From Carboxylicivirga mesophila (lineage in GTDB: Bacteria > Bacteroidota > Bacteroidia > Bacteroidales > Marinilabiliaceae): a stretch of 47,093 nt of DNA. The stretch covers positions 1 through 47,093 of the forward strand of contig NZ_JAGUCN010000036.1 of NCBI RefSeq assembly GCF_018271975.1, written 5' to 3'. This document shows, one piece after another, positions 1 to 9,230 of the stretch; positions within the stretch are counted from its first letter, which is position 1, and every line of letters begins with the position of its first letter. The notes under the pieces were generated by a model. That model did no database searches and was not told where the DNA came from. It worked only from the letters and a program-made list of their open reading frames with translations. The position numbers and the translations under genes are program-made.

Positions 1-134
1 AATAACTGATTTACTGCTTCAAATTTTATCGCAATAGTTCACTATTCCTCTAAAATTATTCATTGTAAATCAGCTCTTTATTTTAATCTGAGTTTTAAAA
101 TTTAAATCGAACTCAGGTTATTACTTTATTCGTG

Positions 135-168
135 CAAAAAAAGGTGACCTCTTTTGAGATCACCTTTA
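135..168 (-). terminator. Intrinsic terminator of the M49-like peptidase gene
   Basis: Read on the minus strand, this is a stem of about 11 bp (AAGGTGATCTC / GAGGTCACCTT, one G-T pair) with an AAAA loop, followed by a run of eight T. It lies about 20 bp beyond the stop codon of the peptidase gene. Nothing else is visible between positions 1 and 189. Confidence 0.85.
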
Positions 169-189
169 TATCTAATGATGTTTATTTGC

Positions 190-1821
190 TTACAATCCAC
201 ACACAGCAGCTCCCTGCTCAAATACGATGTCGCGGGGGATACCTGCGGCAGCGATGCGATCCAGGTCAGCCTGTAGAGCCGGACGGATGGTGCCCATCTC
301 AGCCAGCATCTGCTTAGCCTTTTCGTAGTTGCCATCGCCTTGCATCACTAATATCTCGGCCGATAGGTGATTCATGGCTTCTGTCATCTTATCGAAATCA
401 ACGGTGTAGTAGCCTGTTGCTTCATCGTAGCTAAAGGCACCCTGCTCCTGGAAATAGTTGAAGCGCATCATGTTGGCCTTACCGTGGGCGCTGGCAGCAC
501 CAAAGCGCACTGAACGGAAGATACCGGCCATAAAGGTCACGTAGTTGTCCATCAGGTCTTTGTTTGGCAGTTCACCCATCTCGGCCAGTTTGGTCACCAT
601 GTATAGTCCAAGGATATCGGCCTTGGCCTCTTCAATAGACGAAGCCGTTTCTTTCATCGCTTCACGCACACTTTGTGTACCATCTAAAGTCATTTTGATG
701 CCTAAGCCATGTGCCACCTCATGAAACATGGTATTTTCAAAGAAGGCATCGAACTTAACGTGTTGCTGCTGTTCAGGAGCAATCACCACCTTACTGATAG
801 GTGCCAATATGTTGTCGAACTTGGCGCGCATCGAGTTTTTCAGCTGTAGCTTACGACTCCCTTTTTCAATGTGCACCTGTGGGTCGTTAGGCAGGTTAAT
901 GGCAATGGTTTTGCTTCCGGCATTGCAGTCTCCAGCATAGTACAGGGCATCGTAAGCACCCAGGTCGCTATCGGTACCCGGTACTTCCTTCTTGTATTCA
1001 GCTTCAACGGGCAGCGATTCCTGCAGCTGTGGCAACAAGGCGGCAAAGCGTGTCAGCTTATCCGACCACTCTTTATCTTTTATCAGGATGTACGATTCAA
1101 AAGCGGCTTTACTGCCATACAAAGCATCTTCGTATGTTTCAATAGGCCCAACAACAAAATCAATGGTGTTGGTTTTCATATCCATCCAGGCCATGTCGCT
1201 TGGCTGGTATTCGTTGCTCAGCAGGGCATCAGCACGCAAAGTCAGGTAGTTCTTCAATCCTTCGTCTTCGGCCAGGGTAGCTGCTTTTTTCAATAAATCA
1301 GATACCTTGCTTAACTCAGCTTTATAGGCTTCACTATATGGCACTACCTCTAATTCACCCTTAGCATTGCGCTTCAGTATAGTGTATAAATCCGATTTCT
1401 TAGGATGATCAAAGGCTTCGAATTCCTCCTTGGTCATGTCTAAGGGATAAAATTGTGCACCTAGCGGTTTAGTGCCAATGCCTTCAACAAATGATTGGTT
1501 GTCGTTAAGGCGCTCCCAGGGACCGTAATTAATCAGCATAAATTTCTTCAGGTATTCATCAGGCGTGTTGGCAAGAAGCTCTTCTTTATCGCCCCACGCT
1601 TGTTGCCAAAACAAGCCATCCATTATTTCGGCAGCTTCAAACAGCAAAGGCAACATCTGCTTCTCTTTTTCACTTAATACCGATAGGTCAGTGCTTAAGG
1701 TAAACGGGATAAACTCTTCCACTTTTTCTTTAATATTTGGGTCGGAGCTGGTGTAAGTCACTTTAGGCTGACAAGCCATCAGCCCGGCAAGTGCCATCAG
1801 TGGCAATAATAACTTTTTCAT
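190..1821 (-). CDS. M49-like (dipeptidyl peptidase III-type) zinc metallopeptidase lipoprotein
   Basis: A 543-aa protein with a lipoprotein signal peptide: hydrophobic residues 4-16, lipobox LMAC, Cys17. A zinc site HEVAH lies at residues 367-371 and the second motif EEAKAD at 397-402. That second motif matches the EExx(A)E/D signature of the M49 family, dipeptidyl peptidase III. M49 enzymes remove dipeptides from short peptides. Classical members carry a six-residue HEXXGH zinc motif. This one has the five-residue HEXXH form, which is also known in some bacterial M49 relatives. The protein should be exported and lipid-anchored, so a role in peptide degradation or scavenging at the cell envelope is inferred. 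It is transcribed alone, divergently from the ECF sigma gene, and ends in an intrinsic terminator. The family call is firm as a zinc peptidase and somewhat less so for substrate. Confidence 0.85.
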   Translation of the reverse strand: MKKLLLPLMALAGLMACQPKVTYTSSDPNIKEKVEEFIPFTLSTDLSVLSEKEKQMLPLLFEAAEIMDGLFWQQAWGDKEELLANTPDEYLKKFMLINYGPWERLNDNQSFVEGIGTKPLGAQFYPLDMTKEEFEAFDHPKKSDLYTILKRNAKGELEVVPYSEAYKAELSKVSDLLKKAATLAEDEGLKNYLTLRADALLSNEYQPSDMAWMDMKTNTIDFVVGPIETYEDALYGSKAAFESYILIKDKEWSDKLTRFAALLPQLQESLPVEAEYKKEVPGTDSDLGAYDALYYAGDCNAGSKTIAINLPNDPQVHIEKGSRKLQLKNSMRAKFDNILAPISKVVIAPEQQQHVKFDAFFENTMFHEVAHGLGIKMTLDGTQSVREAMKETASSIEEAKADILGLYMVTKLAEMGELPNKDLMDNYVTFMAGIFRSVRFGAASAHGKANMMRFNYFQEQGAFSYDEATGYYTVDFDKMTEAMNHLSAEILVMQGDGNYEKAKQMLAEMGTIRPALQADLDRIAAAGIPRDIVFEQGAAVCGL

Positions 1822-2107
1822 AGAAGTTCAATTTGAATGAAATATTCTGTTCTGACAGTGAAAATACAAATATTGGCATAGGCTAACAAGGATATAGGTC
1901 AGGGATATATATTGTGTTGCTAGGTTAGTTTGGTAATAGCGATTATTTAAAGTGTTTGTTGGTATCTGTTTATGCTTTCGAATTGGGTTAAAAGGCCATC
2001 AAAGTTGTTACTTTAAAAAGAAACGAAAGTATAATGTGTTTCTCTTTGTTTTGCATTTCTCTGGTTTATTAACTTATTTTAACGGCTCAAAAAAAGCTAG
2101 CCAGGTG

Positions 2108-2680
2108 ATGCCAGATACACCAGATACCGAATTAGTGAAGGTCTTTGCGATAGACGAAACTAAAGCATTTGAAGGCTTGTACCTTAAATATGGTCGCAAA
2201 CTTTTAGAGTTTGCCGGGCATTATATGCCTTCAAAGGACGATGCAGAGGAGGTAGTGCAAAAGGTGTTTATCAAACTGTGGCAAAAGCGCCATGAACTAA
2301 AGCATAACGAGTCGGTGAAAGGCTACATATTCACCATCGCTTATAATGAAATACGTAAAGCATTTGTAAAGCAGAAACGTGAGAATGAGTTATTGCAGTC
2401 CTATTACATCGAGCATGATATAAACAGGAGCGAAGATAGTGATGAAATTGACTATGCAGCGCTGGCCCGAAAGGTTGATACCATTGTTGAGCAGATGCCC
2501 GAGAAGCGTAAAATGGTTTACCTGCTTTGTAAAAAAGAGGGGTTGACCGTAAGCGAGGTGGCCGAACACCTTCAGCTATCAGAAAAAACCGTTAAGAATC
2601 AGTTGACGGCAGCCTACCGGCAGATACGCGAACAGCTACAAGGCGGTCTGGCCATATTATTATTCCTGACCTTATATTGA
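2108..2680 (+). CDS. ECF RNA polymerase sigma factor of the PUL
   Basis: A 190-aa sigma-70 family ECF factor. Region 2 covers about residues 12-90 (GLYLKYGRKLLEFAG, then the DAEEVVQKVFIKLW helix). Region 4 covers about 130-182, with the helix-turn-helix TVSEVAEHLQLSEKTVKNQL. I chose the ATG at 2108 because the reading frame upstream to 1952 encodes no sigma-like sequence and would add 52 unrelated residues. Next downstream are a FecR anti-sigma factor and an STN-containing SusC. That is the standard Bacteroidetes arrangement in which ligand binding to SusC releases the sigma factor through FecR. Its likely target is the susC promoter, though I cannot identify a target sequence. The C-terminus (LAILLFLTLY) is unusually hydrophobic. 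Confidence 0.92.
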   Translation: MPDTPDTELVKVFAIDETKAFEGLYLKYGRKLLEFAGHYMPSKDDAEEVVQKVFIKLWQKRHELKHNESVKGYIFTIAYNEIRKAFVKQKRENELLQSYYIEHDINRSEDSDEIDYAALARKVDTIVEQMPEKRKMVYLLCKKEGLTVSEVAEHLQLSEKTVKNQLTAAYRQIREQLQGGLAILLFLTLY

Positions 2681-2811
2681 TATTTGTCTGTGAGATTGCT
2701 ACTTGTATTTATTACTGGTAGCGGATAGATAAATAATTCAAAAAAAAATCAAATACTAATAGGACCCTGATTTATCTTACGGATAATAGGAGTAAAAGCA
2801 GCAAGTCGTAT

Positions 2812-3843
2812 ATGATACAATTTGATCAGATCATAGAAAAATTAAGAACCAGAGTACCGCTTTCGGACGATGATTATCAGTTGCTGTATAATTATTTACA
2901 GACCGAAGAACATGAGCAGACGTTTAAAAAAGAGCTGGAGAATCATTGGGATGAAGTGAGTAGTCGTGATGACCTGGTCCTTAATGAGCCCGATGAATTG
3001 TACTACAAAATATTTTACAAGGCACAGGAGCTGGAGCGCAAGACAAAGAAGGTAAGCACCAGGAGTATTGGACAGTGGGTGCAACGCATTGCTGCTATCC
3101 TGTTAATTCCATTGATGGTGGTGGTAGCCCTTTACTATTTTAACCAGGAAGCACCTTCAATGGCTCAGAGTAGTATTACAGTAGAGTCGCCACAGAATAG
3201 TCGCACACGTTTCTTTTTGCCCGATGGCTCTTCGGGGTGGCTGCAGGCTGGTTCTGTTTTAGAATATTTACAGGCAGACGGACTACGGGCGGTTGACCTA
3301 AAAGGAGAAGCTTTCTTTGAAGTGGCTAAAGATGAAAGTCATCCATTTGTGGTTTCAACTCACAGTTTTAAGGTGAAGGTACTGGGTACCCGCTTTAATG
3401 TGGAGGCCTTTGAAGCAGAAGATGTGTCCCGTGTCTTTTTGGAGGAGGGCAGTGTTGAGATGCTGGGGAATAATAATGAACATCAGGCAGTGCTCCAACC
3501 AGGTCAGGAGTACACCTATAGTAGTTTGGGTAATACTTTTAAAGTTGCCCAAGCCATCGCAGAAGAGCAAATCTCATGGACCAAAGGCATATTGGTGTTA
3601 AAGAATAAAAGTTTGCTGGATGCGGCTATGGAGCTGGAGAAGTTCTATAATGTCGATATCGAGATAGCCGATAAAGAACTGGAGGCTTTACCTGTATATG
3701 CAAAAATTGAAAATGAGCGATTGGAAGAAGTACTGGAGATAACCAGGTTGATTTTACCAATAAAGTATAAGATTGAGCATCCGAAGCGTTTAAAGGATGG
3801 TTCATTCTCAAAAAGAAAGGTGGTGATTAGCAGTAATCAATAA
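2812..3843 (+). CDS. FecR-family anti-sigma factor
   Basis: A 343-aa inner-membrane protein. An N-terminal cytoplasmic part (about 1-88) should hold the sigma factor. One transmembrane helix spans about 91-109 (IAAILLIPLMVVVALYYF). A periplasmic FecR domain lies at about 122-225 (FFLPDGSSGWLQAGS, LKGEAFFEVAKDESHPFVV, VLGTRFNVEAF). A C-terminal DUF4974-like domain follows at about 265-340. FecR proteins relay the state of the outer-membrane transducer to the ECF sigma factor. Here the partners are the sigma factor 131 bp upstream and the STN domain of the SusC encoded next. The length and domain order are typical of PUL anti-sigma factors. Confidence 0.93.
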   Translation: MIQFDQIIEKLRTRVPLSDDDYQLLYNYLQTEEHEQTFKKELENHWDEVSSRDDLVLNEPDELYYKIFYKAQELERKTKKVSTRSIGQWVQRIAAILLIPLMVVVALYYFNQEAPSMAQSSITVESPQNSRTRFFLPDGSSGWLQAGSVLEYLQADGLRAVDLKGEAFFEVAKDESHPFVVSTHSFKVKVLGTRFNVEAFEAEDVSRVFLEEGSVEMLGNNNEHQAVLQPGQEYTYSSLGNTFKVAQAIAEEQISWTKGILVLKNKSLLDAAMELEKFYNVDIEIADKELEALPVYAKIENERLEEVLEITRLILPIKYKIEHPKRLKDGSFSKRKVVISSNQ

Positions 3844-3855
3844 TTATATAAAAGA

Positions 3856-3887
3856 AAACAGGAAAGTGGTGGCACACAATCCTGTTT
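3856..3887. other. Inverted repeat in the susC leader
   Basis: A perfect 8-bp inverted repeat (AAACAGGA / TCCTGTTT) with a 16-nt loop lies in the 100-bp gap between fecR and susC. No T-run follows, so a simple terminator is unlikely. It could be a weak attenuator or part of a control region for susC, but nothing in the sequence decides this. Confidence 0.3.
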
Positions 3888-3943
3888 AGAATGCAGAGTG
3901 TTCAAAGCGTTATTTTTTAGAACCCTACAAACATTACAAATTT

Positions 3944-6900
3944 ATGAAAAAAAAACAGAAACCATGGGTATGGGCTCTTCATACCCATAAAAGAGCATTG
4001 CGGATTATGAAAGCAATTGTTGTTTTATTCCTAATAGGTATCGTTCAGGCCTATTCAGCAACCAGCTACTCACAAGAGAAGCAAGTGAATCTTAAGCTCA
4101 ATAATGTGAAGATTATACAGGTAATCAGTGCATTGGAAGAGCAGTCTAACTACAAGTTCTTTTTCAGCCCTCAAAGCATGGATGTAAACCAAACCGTCAG
4201 CATCGATGCGAAAAATGAAAACATTGAGGATGTGCTGGATGAGCTTTTTGGCCAGAGTAATGTGGCCTATCGTATCATTGATAATCAGGTGATTTTAACC
4301 ACAAAAGAAGTGGCTGTTCGAAATGCTACCCAGCAAGCGCTAACCATAAGCGGTACTGTAGTCGATGTCAATGGGGAACCATTGCCGGGTGTGAATGTGT
4401 ACGACAAATCAAACCCAACCAATGGAGGTATTACCGACTTTGATGGCAATTACAACATCACAGTTAGTAATGGTGATGCTATTCTGGTATTTTCCTACAT
4501 TGGCTTTGTACCGCAGGAAGTGAATGCTTCGGGACGCACAAACATTAACATCACTTTAGTGGAAGAATTCACTGATTTAAATGAAGTTGTAGTTGTGGGT
4601 TATGGTGCACAGCGTAAAGTGAACTTAACGGGTGCCATTGCCACCGTTAATGCTGAGCAAATGGAAGAAAGACCCAATGACAATATTTTAAAGTCTATTC
4701 AGGGTACAGTTCCTGGAGTAATGGTGCTTGACAGACCGGGTGGCGTATCTATCAACATTCGTGGTAGGGGTAACTTAGGCAATTCAGCTCCACTTTATAT
4801 TATTGATAATGTGGAAGTGACTGAAGCTTTCTTCTCGAATCTGGATCCTGCTTCAATTGAGAATATAACTTTCCTGAAAGATGCGTCATCGGCAGCTATT
4901 TACGGAGCCAAAGCTGCATATGGTGTGGTTTTAGTTACTACCAAAGAAGGTAAGGAAGGTAAGACACGTATAACATACAATGGTTCAATAGGTTTTCAGG
5001 CTCCAACGGTATTACCAGATGTTGTCAGTTCAGCCGAATATGGTGAGCTATATTCTGTAGCGCAGCGTAACATGGGTGTGGCTGAAGAAGATTTGCTATT
5101 CTCACAAGATATGATAAACAAGTATCGAAGTGGAGTGAATCCTGATATTTATCCTAATACCAATTGGTTTGATGAGGTGATGAATCAGAATCCATTTTTT
5201 ACAAAGCACAGTTTGAATATTACTTCAGGTACCGAAAAGATTACCAATATGTTTAACTTGGGGTACTTAGGCAGTGAGGAATTCTCACCAGGTATCACAA
5301 ATGATCGTTTCAACTTTACCAATAAAACCAAAATGAAGTTTAACGATAAGGTGAGTCTAACTACTGGTATTACATATATTCATACCAAGTATGACAGAAC
5401 AAAAGGTCAAGCTTCGTTTTTTGAGGCCTTGAGAGTTCCTCCAACACAGGTAGCACGTCACTCAAATGGTTCGTATGGTACTGTTCGTAATGGTGTGGAA
5501 GTTACCGGTGAGGAAGCCAGAGCCAATCCGCTGAGAATGTTAAATGAAGGTGGCAGAGGTAATTCAACAAAGCGCGAGTTGCTGGGAACACTAAATCTGG
5601 AAATTAAGCCGACTACTAAATTGACCATAACCAATCAGTTTGCTTACCGATACGAAAACTACCGTTCGTTCTCATTCATCAATTCATTACCTGAGCTTGA
5701 GAGTTTCTTAAATCCAGGGACAACCATAACAGGCTCAGGTGTTAGTACTAATCAGATGGATCTAAATTCTAATTATAATCAAAAATACGTGTATGATGGA
5801 TGGGTAACCTATAATGAAACAATAAATGATCATAGTTTTGTATTACTAGGTGGTGCGCATGTGGATACCTACCTGGGTGAGTGGATGTACATGGGGCGTA
5901 AAAACTTCGGAAGTAATGATATGGGAGCTATCGATGGCGGTTCAACGAATCCTGATGATCAGCTGGTATCAAAACATTCTATAGGTGAAGAATCATTGCT
6001 ATCATTCTTTGGACGTGCATCTTACGATTATAAAGGAAAGTACTTGTTGGAAGCTAACTTACGAGCTGATGCCTCATCGCGATTTGCAGAGTCGGGCCGC
6101 TGGGGGTATTTCCCATCATTCTCTGCCGGATGGCGAATCAGTGAAGAGGAATTTATGCAGGGACTGGAATGGTTAGATAACCTGAAGCTGAGAGCGTCAT
6201 ATGGACAGAGTGGTAATATCAAAAATGTGGGGCTTTACGATACGTACCCTACTTATTCTGAGAGTGGCACTGCTATCATTGGTGGAGGAGCCGTACCCAT
6301 TGTTTCAGAAGGACGTATTGTTAATCCTGATTTAACATGGGAAACAGCCGTTACTTCAAATATTGGTGTCGATGCTGGTTTTTTCAACGGAGGTTTAAAT
6401 ATCTCGCTTGAGTATTACAACCGAACAACTGAAGATATTTTGGTTCGTGCTGATGATAATGCCATTGAAACAGGTCTCGATTCGGATAAAATACCTGCTA
6501 AAAATGTTGGTATAGTGCGTAACAGTGGTTTTGAATTTGTGGCAACACATGCTAAAACATTAGGAGATTTCTCATATACGGTTAGTACCAATGCTTCAAT
6601 CAATAACAATGAAGTGGTCGATTTGGGTGATGTTGAAAATCTGCCGCCAAATTCTTACTGGATATATCAGGTAGGTCAGTCGGTAGGTTCATTTTTTATG
6701 CTGGAAGCCGATGGTTTATATTCTGAACAGGACATCGCAGATGGGAAAGCTATTCCTTTGGGAAGTCAAATGCCTGAGGCTGGCATGATCAAGTATGTTG
6801 ATAAAAATGGAGATGGCGTTATTAATGACGATGACAGAACTGTAGTTGGAAACGATGTGCCAAGTTTTATTTACGGAATGAATATTGATTTAAAGTATAA

Positions 6901-7348
6901 AAACTGGGGTTTGTCTATTGTTGGGCAAGGTGTTACCAATACCCAGGTTTACCTTGATATGGAGGCGTCTCAAATATTCTTTGATAACTCAGTGCCACGT
7001 GATTGGCAGCGCGACTACTGGACGCCAGATAACCAGGGGGCTGATTATCCAAAACTGTTCTTACCTAGTGATGCACGTTATACTTATAACACAGGTCAAA
7101 CATCATCGTTCTGGTTGTTTAATGCATCTTATTTCCGTATGAAAAACATTACGGCTTCCTATACTATGCCAAATGCCAAAACCAGCAGTTGGGGAATTGA
7201 AGATTTGCGTTTTTACGTCTCAGCAGATAATGCATTTACTATTAGAGGAGATAAGCGCATGAAAGACTTTGAGGTAGAGCGTAGTTCAGGTAGATCTGCT
7301 CAATTAGGTACGATAACTTACACTGCCGGAGTGTCATTCGCATTTTAA
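3944..7348 (+). CDS. SusC-like TonB-dependent glycan transporter with STN signalling domain
   Basis: A 1134-aa outer-membrane protein. It starts with a long basic N-terminus and a signal helix at about 23-38. An STN (secretin/TonB N-terminal) domain spans about 47-120. A carboxypeptidase-regulatory-like domain spans about 135-208 (ISGTVVDVNGEPLPGVNVY). The TonB box region is VVVVGYG at 215-221. A plug domain (about 225-340) and the large beta-barrel follow. SusC proteins import oligosaccharides captured by their SusD partner, driven by TonB. The extra STN domain marks this one as a transducer that contacts the periplasmic part of FecR, so import and gene induction are linked. SusD starts 22 bp downstream. 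An internal ATG at residue 22 is a possible shorter start, but long basic leaders are common in STN-type SusC proteins. Confidence 0.95.
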   Translation: MKKKQKPWVWALHTHKRALRIMKAIVVLFLIGIVQAYSATSYSQEKQVNLKLNNVKIIQVISALEEQSNYKFFFSPQSMDVNQTVSIDAKNENIEDVLDELFGQSNVAYRIIDNQVILTTKEVAVRNATQQALTISGTVVDVNGEPLPGVNVYDKSNPTNGGITDFDGNYNITVSNGDAILVFSYIGFVPQEVNASGRTNINITLVEEFTDLNEVVVVGYGAQRKVNLTGAIATVNAEQMEERPNDNILKSIQGTVPGVMVLDRPGGVSINIRGRGNLGNSAPLYIIDNVEVTEAFFSNLDPASIENITFLKDASSAAIYGAKAAYGVVLVTTKEGKEGKTRITYNGSIGFQAPTVLPDVVSSAEYGELYSVAQRNMGVAEEDLLFSQDMINKYRSGVNPDIYPNTNWFDEVMNQNPFFTKHSLNITSGTEKITNMFNLGYLGSEEFSPGITNDRFNFTNKTKMKFNDKVSLTTGITYIHTKYDRTKGQASFFEALRVPPTQVARHSNGSYGTVRNGVEVTGEEARANPLRMLNEGGRGNSTKRELLGTLNLEIKPTTKLTITNQFAYRYENYRSFSFINSLPELESFLNPGTTITGSGVSTNQMDLNSNYNQKYVYDGWVTYNETINDHSFVLLGGAHVDTYLGEWMYMGRKNFGSNDMGAIDGGSTNPDDQLVSKHSIGEESLLSFFGRASYDYKGKYLLEANLRADASSRFAESGRWGYFPSFSAGWRISEEEFMQGLEWLDNLKLRASYGQSGNIKNVGLYDTYPTYSESGTAIIGGGAVPIVSEGRIVNPDLTWETAVTSNIGVDAGFFNGGLNISLEYYNRTTEDILVRADDNAIETGLDSDKIPAKNVGIVRNSGFEFVATHAKTLGDFSYTVSTNASINNNEVVDLGDVENLPPNSYWIYQVGQSVGSFFMLEADGLYSEQDIADGKAIPLGSQMPEAGMIKYVDKNGDGVINDDDRTVVGNDVPSFIYGMNIDLKYKNWGLSIVGQGVTNTQVYLDMEASQIFFDNSVPRDWQRDYWTPDNQGADYPKLFLPSDARYTYNTGQTSSFWLFNASYFRMKNITASYTMPNAKTSSWGIEDLRFYVSADNAFTIRGDKRMKDFEVERSSGRSAQLGTITYTAGVSFAF

Positions 7349-7369
7349 AAGCAACCATAAAGAAGAATT

Positions 7370-9172
7370 ATGAAAGCATTTAAGTTAATTAATATAGTTT
7401 TAATCGCTCTACTTTTTAGTGCTTGCAGCGATTTATTTGATGTGGTGCCTCAGGATACTTTGGATCCATCAAAAATTGATAAAACCAAACTTCAACAATT
7501 GCGAAATGGGATATATCAATATATCCCGGGTGGAACTGGTGCAGCTAATCGCGATGGTTTTGTAGATAATGGTTACTCACGTAACCCTTGGGATAGCCAT
7601 GGTGGTATTATCCAAAAGGGTACTATAAATGCAGCAACCAATGTGGCTTACGATTATTCAGGTATTCGTGTGTGTAACACCTTCATTGATTTAACCAGTA
7701 AAATGGATATCGATGATGAAACTGCCAAACTGGTAGAGGTTTACACAGCCGAATCAAGAGTGATGCGTGCCTGGCTGCATGCCAATATTACTCTTTTTTA
7801 TGGAGATGCTGTTATTGTTGAGGAGCTGACAAATGATTATGGACAAGAAGGAGTCGCCCGTGTTGGACAGGATGAAGTACGTAAATGGATTCTAAGAGAG
7901 TTAGATGAGGCCATAGCCATTTTGCCCGTGTCGAATGATCCGGCCCGTTTCAATAAAGCCATTGCAACAGCTATTAAAGCACGTTTAGCTTATTTTTTTG
8001 GTGAATATAAGCAGGCCGAAGATGCGGCCCGATATGTTATTGACAAAGGTGGTTATGCTTTACTGTCAGGGGTGACCAGCAATACCGGTATGGAAGAAGA
8101 TAATGAGTTCTTTAGCCAGTTGGTTGATTATAGTACTTTAGGGATTGATAAAGCGGCTTTTGAACAAGGGATTCAAAATTACTACTCGATTTGGCATACT
8201 GATGGGGCAGCTAATACAGAGGCTATAATGTTTAAAGAATATGAGCCTAATGAGCAGTATGGTGATTGGACACGCTTTGCATCTTTTCTGCCACCTCCAT
8301 TAACCAACTACCAGGGATGGGCAACCATTGTGCCTATTCAACCATTAGTTGATGCGTATTGGATGACCGATGGAACTGAATTCAGTCCTGTTGATTATGC
8401 AACTATAAATCAGCAATTCCAGGTGCTTGAACAGAAAATGCTGGATATAGTAAATCAGGATGGCGTATCGGAAGTTGAGGCCATCAGACAATTGTATGCA
8501 TCAGGCGATCTGACTAGTGACGATTTTATGACTCAATTTCGTAACCGTGATGCCCGTTTATACGCTTCCATCATGTTTCCATTCTCATCTGTAAGAGCTT
8601 TTCAGGAAGATTTATTTTACAGTTATAAAAGTACCATTCGAAACCATGGTGAGAGTGGGTATACTTTCCGCAAAATGGCAGCGAGTGAACGCTATGATGA
8701 CTTTGGAAGTGCCTGGGGAGGCGGCTATGGTGTAAGTGGTGTTGACTTTCCTATTATGCGCTTAGCTGAAATGCTCCTGATTTATGCTGAGGCACATACG
8801 CAGACAACAGGATACGATGCGACTGTTGAAACAGAACTGAATAAGCTGAGAGATAGACTGGGTATGCCTCATGTGCCATCAGGCCTTGGAAAAACAGAAG
8901 CAATAGAGTTTATACGTTCAGAGCGCCGAATTGAGATGGCCGGTGAAGGTTTGCGCTACTTCGATATACGAATGTATGAAGATGCTACACGTAACGGTGG
9001 TGTTAAAGGGAAGCATGCTGCAAGTGTTGTAATGAGCGATAAAGCTTATACAGATATTTCAGGTCGTGTGAATAGCGTTGAACTGACATGGGCTCAGCGT
9101 TTAATGCTAATGCCGATTCCCACAACGGCTATGGATCGTAATTCACAGCTGAAGCAAAATGATGGCTATTAA
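7370..9172 (+). CDS. SusD-like glycan-binding surface lipoprotein
   Basis: A 600-aa RagB/SusD family lipoprotein with lipobox FSAC and Cys19. The N-terminus of the mature protein (CSDLFDVVPQDTLDPSKI) and the C-terminal RSERRIEMAGEGLRYFDIRMYE block are characteristic of the family. SusD sits over the SusC barrel as a lid and binds the glycan at the cell surface. It is followed within 15 bp by a strong intrinsic terminator. The susCD pair can therefore be transcribed at higher levels than the glycosidases that follow. The family assignment is secure; the ligand cannot be read from the sequence. Confidence 0.94.
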   Translation: MKAFKLINIVLIALLFSACSDLFDVVPQDTLDPSKIDKTKLQQLRNGIYQYIPGGTGAANRDGFVDNGYSRNPWDSHGGIIQKGTINAATNVAYDYSGIRVCNTFIDLTSKMDIDDETAKLVEVYTAESRVMRAWLHANITLFYGDAVIVEELTNDYGQEGVARVGQDEVRKWILRELDEAIAILPVSNDPARFNKAIATAIKARLAYFFGEYKQAEDAARYVIDKGGYALLSGVTSNTGMEEDNEFFSQLVDYSTLGIDKAAFEQGIQNYYSIWHTDGAANTEAIMFKEYEPNEQYGDWTRFASFLPPPLTNYQGWATIVPIQPLVDAYWMTDGTEFSPVDYATINQQFQVLEQKMLDIVNQDGVSEVEAIRQLYASGDLTSDDFMTQFRNRDARLYASIMFPFSSVRAFQEDLFYSYKSTIRNHGESGYTFRKMAASERYDDFGSAWGGGYGVSGVDFPIMRLAEMLLIYAEAHTQTTGYDATVETELNKLRDRLGMPHVPSGLGKTEAIEFIRSERRIEMAGEGLRYFDIRMYEDATRNGGVKGKHAASVVMSDKAYTDISGRVNSVELTWAQRLMLMPIPTTAMDRNSQLKQNDGY

Positions 9173-9185
9173 TCATACTAAATAT

Positions 9186-9212
9186 AAAATGCCCTTCGGG
9201 GCATTTTTTTTT
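9186..9212 (+). terminator. Intrinsic terminator between susD and the glycosidase genes
   Basis: A 9-bp perfect stem (AAAATGCCC / GGGCATTTT) closed by a TTCG tetraloop runs into an unbroken T-tract. It lies 14 bp after the susD stop and 18 bp before the GH27 start. It is an efficient-looking intrinsic terminator placed inside an otherwise collinear PUL. Confidence 0.9.
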
Positions 9213-9230
9213 AATCTCTTTGTTCGAATT

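Noticed and set aside
9159-9230. Upstream start for the GH27 enzyme
   Set aside because: It would overlap susD and run through an intrinsic terminator; the signal peptide begins at 9231.
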